The notes beneath the pieces were generated by a model, which was not told the origin of the DNA, searched no databases, and saw nothing but the letters and a program-made list of their open reading frames with translations. Position numbers and translations under genes: made by a program. From Anaerolineae bacterium (GTDB lineage Bacteria; Chloroflexota; Anaerolineae; UBA1429): a stretch of 5,774 nt of DNA. Shown here one piece after another: positions 4,140 through 5,774 of the stretch (positions within the stretch are counted from its first letter, which is position 1; every line of letters begins with the position of its first letter). The stretch spans positions 1 through 5,774 of the forward strand of contig JAFGLK010000386.1 in NCBI GenBank assembly GCA_016928125.1. The letters are read 5' to 3'.

Positions 4140-5774
4140 CTAGAACAGGCCGCGCTGAGGCAACACCTCGATCTGGGTGAGGATCAGATGATCGCCCAGC
4201 AACTCGCCCTCGCCGCCGTAGACCGGCAGGCGCTCGCCGGTGTGCGCGTCGTACAGGCCCATCTCCAGCTCGTACCGGCCCGGCGGCGCATCCGGATCGA
4301 CGATCAGCTCGTAGCGATCCACCACATGCTCGCCGGGCGTCCAGGCCGAGGTGGGAAAGGTGCCCGCCACCGGCTCCAGATCCACCTGGCCCCAGAGCGG
4401 GTTGCCGGTGCGGGGATTGTGAATCTGCCCCAGCAGATGCACGAACACGGTATAGTTGGTCTCCATAGGTCGCAGGGCCTGCCAGTAGAGCGTTACTCCC
4501 AACTGGCCCCCCGAGCGCACGTTACGCCGCCAGAGATCATAACCCCTCAGTGCAACATGGCCCGCGCCCAGCGTGTAGCTGACCTCACGTTGCGCGGCCT
4601 GGGCGCGCACGCGCCCGATCTGGCGCAGGCGCAACCGCCCAAGATCGGTATGCCAGCGTTGGGCGCCATCCGCCCTCTCCAAGAAGACGCGCACCCGATA
4701 CTCGCCTCCGGGGACGTCGCGCATGATCTGCAGGTCGCTGCGCACCAGCTTGGTGGGACACTCGCCGGTCAGGTCCAGCAGCAGCGCCGGCCGGCTCAGG
4801 CGGCCCCACAAGCGCCCAGCAGCGTCTACAAGGCCCACCTGCACGCGCAGCCCCCCATGGACAGCCTGGGCGTGCCAGAGCGTGTTCACGCTCACGCGCT
4901 GGCCAGTGCGCGCCTCGTCCAGGGCCTGATCGTAACCGATCAGCGTCAGACCCGGCTCGAAGATGCGCTCCACCATGTGCTGAGGCGCATAGCCATCGGC
5001 CTCGCCCGCGCACAGCGGGTCCCCTCCCCGCCGGAAAAGCAGCAACTGCCGCTGATCGTAGATCTGGCTCAGGCGCAGGAGCGCGCTGCGCGCCAGGTGG
5101 GTGATCACCTGGCGATCCGGGTCCTGCTGGCGGGCCTGCGGGCTCACCACCACCCAGACGCCCGAATGCGCCTCTAGCACGGGGGCCACGTACGGCTGGA
5201 TCAACTCTGTGCCGCCCCGCGCCCCATAGGGGACATGGTAGATGGGTAGATGGCCCTCATAGTAGTAGTGGAACACGGGCCATTCGCTGTCGTTCATCAG
5301 CAGGATGGCGTCATCAGGCTCGGCGTAAGCCCGGATCGTCCGCGTGAGCGTGGTATAGCTGTCGCTGGCCTGGCGATTGAGATAGTAGTCGTATAGCGCC
5401 GGCGCCTGGATCGCGCACACCACAGCCAGCGCTGCCAGCGACGGCCAGCCCGCGACCTGCTTGAGCCGACGCAGGGCCAGAGCGAGCAGCAGATCAAAGG
5501 GCGTCTGGGCCAGGATGAAAAAGCGCGCCGCGAGCTTGGCCTCATAGCCAAAGCCGAAAGCCGGCAGAGTCAGGATATAGGTGAGCGCCGTGGCCGAGCC
5601 CAGGGCCACCCACAGCAACAAGACGCCGGGGCGATCTCGGCGCCGGAGGGCGGAAGGCCAGAGCGCGACCAGCGGAAGGGCCCAGACGGCGGTGGTCTGC
5701 CAGGTGTAGCGCTCGACGTAGGTCGAGCGGCCCAGCGCCAACAAGGTAGCCACCAGGCGCACGGCCTGCGCCAA
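4140..5774 (-). CDS. Membrane glycosyltransferase, family 39-like, with tandem C-terminal beta-sandwich modules (5' end beyond the window)
   Basis: The last 544 residues of a large membrane protein; the frame is open at the right edge, so the start lies outside. Numbering from the first codon seen, hydrophobic helices lie at about 27-41, 50-70, 84-102 and 111-126, with AKLAARFFILAQTPFDLLLALALRRL (79-104) recalling the Arg-containing membrane segments of GT39 (ArnT/PMT-like) enzymes. These enzymes move sugars from polyprenyl-phosphate donors on the outer face of the membrane. A soluble alpha/beta stretch follows (about 130-255, with DDAILLMNDSEWPVFHYYY at 154-172 and SGVWVVVSP at 204-212). Two similar beta-rich modules then appear, beginning LTLIGYDQALDEARTGQRVSVNTLWHA (276-302) and VALRGYDLWRRNVRSGGQLGVTLYWQA (407-433). 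The second continues with YTVFVHLLG (441-449), PTSAWTPGEHVVDRYEL (474-490) and PPGRYELEMGLYDAHTGERLPV (497-518). The catalytic N-terminal region (the GT39 Asp motif) is not visible, so family assignment rests on the helices and tail. The tail probably faces outside and binds glycan or a protein partner. Confidence 0.7.
   Translation of the reverse strand: MAQAVRLVATLLALGRSTYVERYTWQTTAVWALPLVALWPSALRRRDRPGVLLLWVALGSATALTYILTLPAFGFGYEAKLAARFFILAQTPFDLLLALALRRLKQVAGWPSLAALAVVCAIQAPALYDYYLNRQASDSYTTLTRTIRAYAEPDDAILLMNDSEWPVFHYYYEGHLPIYHVPYGARGGTELIQPYVAPVLEAHSGVWVVVSPQARQQDPDRQVITHLARSALLRLSQIYDQRQLLLFRRGGDPLCAGEADGYAPQHMVERIFEPGLTLIGYDQALDEARTGQRVSVNTLWHAQAVHGGLRVQVGLVDAAGRLWGRLSRPALLLDLTGECPTKLVRSDLQIMRDVPGGEYRVRVFLERADGAQRWHTDLGRLRLRQIGRVRAQAAQREVSYTLGAGHVALRGYDLWRRNVRSGGQLGVTLYWQALRPMETNYTVFVHLLGQIHNPRTGNPLWGQVDLEPVAGTFPTSAWTPGEHVVDRYELIVDPDAPPGRYELEMGLYDAHTGERLPVYGGEGELLGDHLILTQIEVLPQRGLF

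Noticed and set aside
4028..4148. Three similar 10-base motifs (ATAGAACAAG, CTAGAGCAGG, CTAGAACAGG) about 54-58 bases apart
   Set aside because: The spacing is irregular, the matches are imperfect, and the last one overlaps the glycosyltransferase stop codon. Chance similarity is likely.
4044..5177. Plus-strand open frame of 377 codons opposite the glycosyltransferase
   Set aside because: The opposite strand encodes a clear membrane protein with structured modules. This frame has no membrane segments or motifs and is rich in Gln, His and Ala as expected of antisense GC-rich DNA.

Overview
This 5.8-kb window is GC-rich, and every gene I can support lies on the minus strand. The gene families and their style suggest a bacterium of the Chloroflexota type: a large membrane glycosyltransferase with C-terminal beta-sandwich modules, a Trypco1-like (CU044_2847-type) small protein, short GC-rich hairpin repeats between genes, and Shine-Dalgarno starts that include GTG and TTG. 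This assignment is inferred from style. No marker gene is present.

Layout in transcription order, from the right edge to the left. Positions 5774-4140 hold the C-terminal 544 residues of a membrane protein resembling glycosyltransferase family 39; its start is outside the window. Positions 4139-3705 are a non-coding stretch of 435 bases with small palindromes and no convincing gene. Positions 3704-3354 encode a 116-residue Trypco1-like protein. Positions 3353-3041 contain two tandem copies of a unit of about 99 bp, each carrying a 55-bp double-hairpin element. Positions 3040-2189 encode a 283-residue protein resembling galactose mutarotase, starting at GTG. A gap of 204 bases follows, with one inverted repeat. 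Positions 1984-1457 encode a GNAT acetyltransferase, 1418-606 a TIM-barrel sugar isomerase/epimerase, and 601-1 the first 200 residues of an FGGY sugar kinase resembling xylulokinase.

The last three genes are closely spaced (38 and 4 bases) and look like one operon. The kinase starts at TTG, with its ribosome binding site lying in the last codons and stop of the isomerase gene, so translational coupling is likely. Isomerase plus kinase fits catabolism of a pentose or similar sugar: an aldose/ketose isomerisation or epimerisation followed by phosphorylation. The mutarotase-like protein upstream fits the same theme by interconverting anomers, but it may be a separate transcription unit. The GNAT enzyme has no clear role in the pathway.

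I see no CRISPR array, tRNA, rRNA, transposase or complete defence system. The items most worth a second look are the Trypco1-like gene, whose family is known from bacterial conflict systems but which has no visible partner here; the tandem double-hairpin repeats just downstream of it; and the duplicated beta-sandwich tail of the glycosyltransferase.
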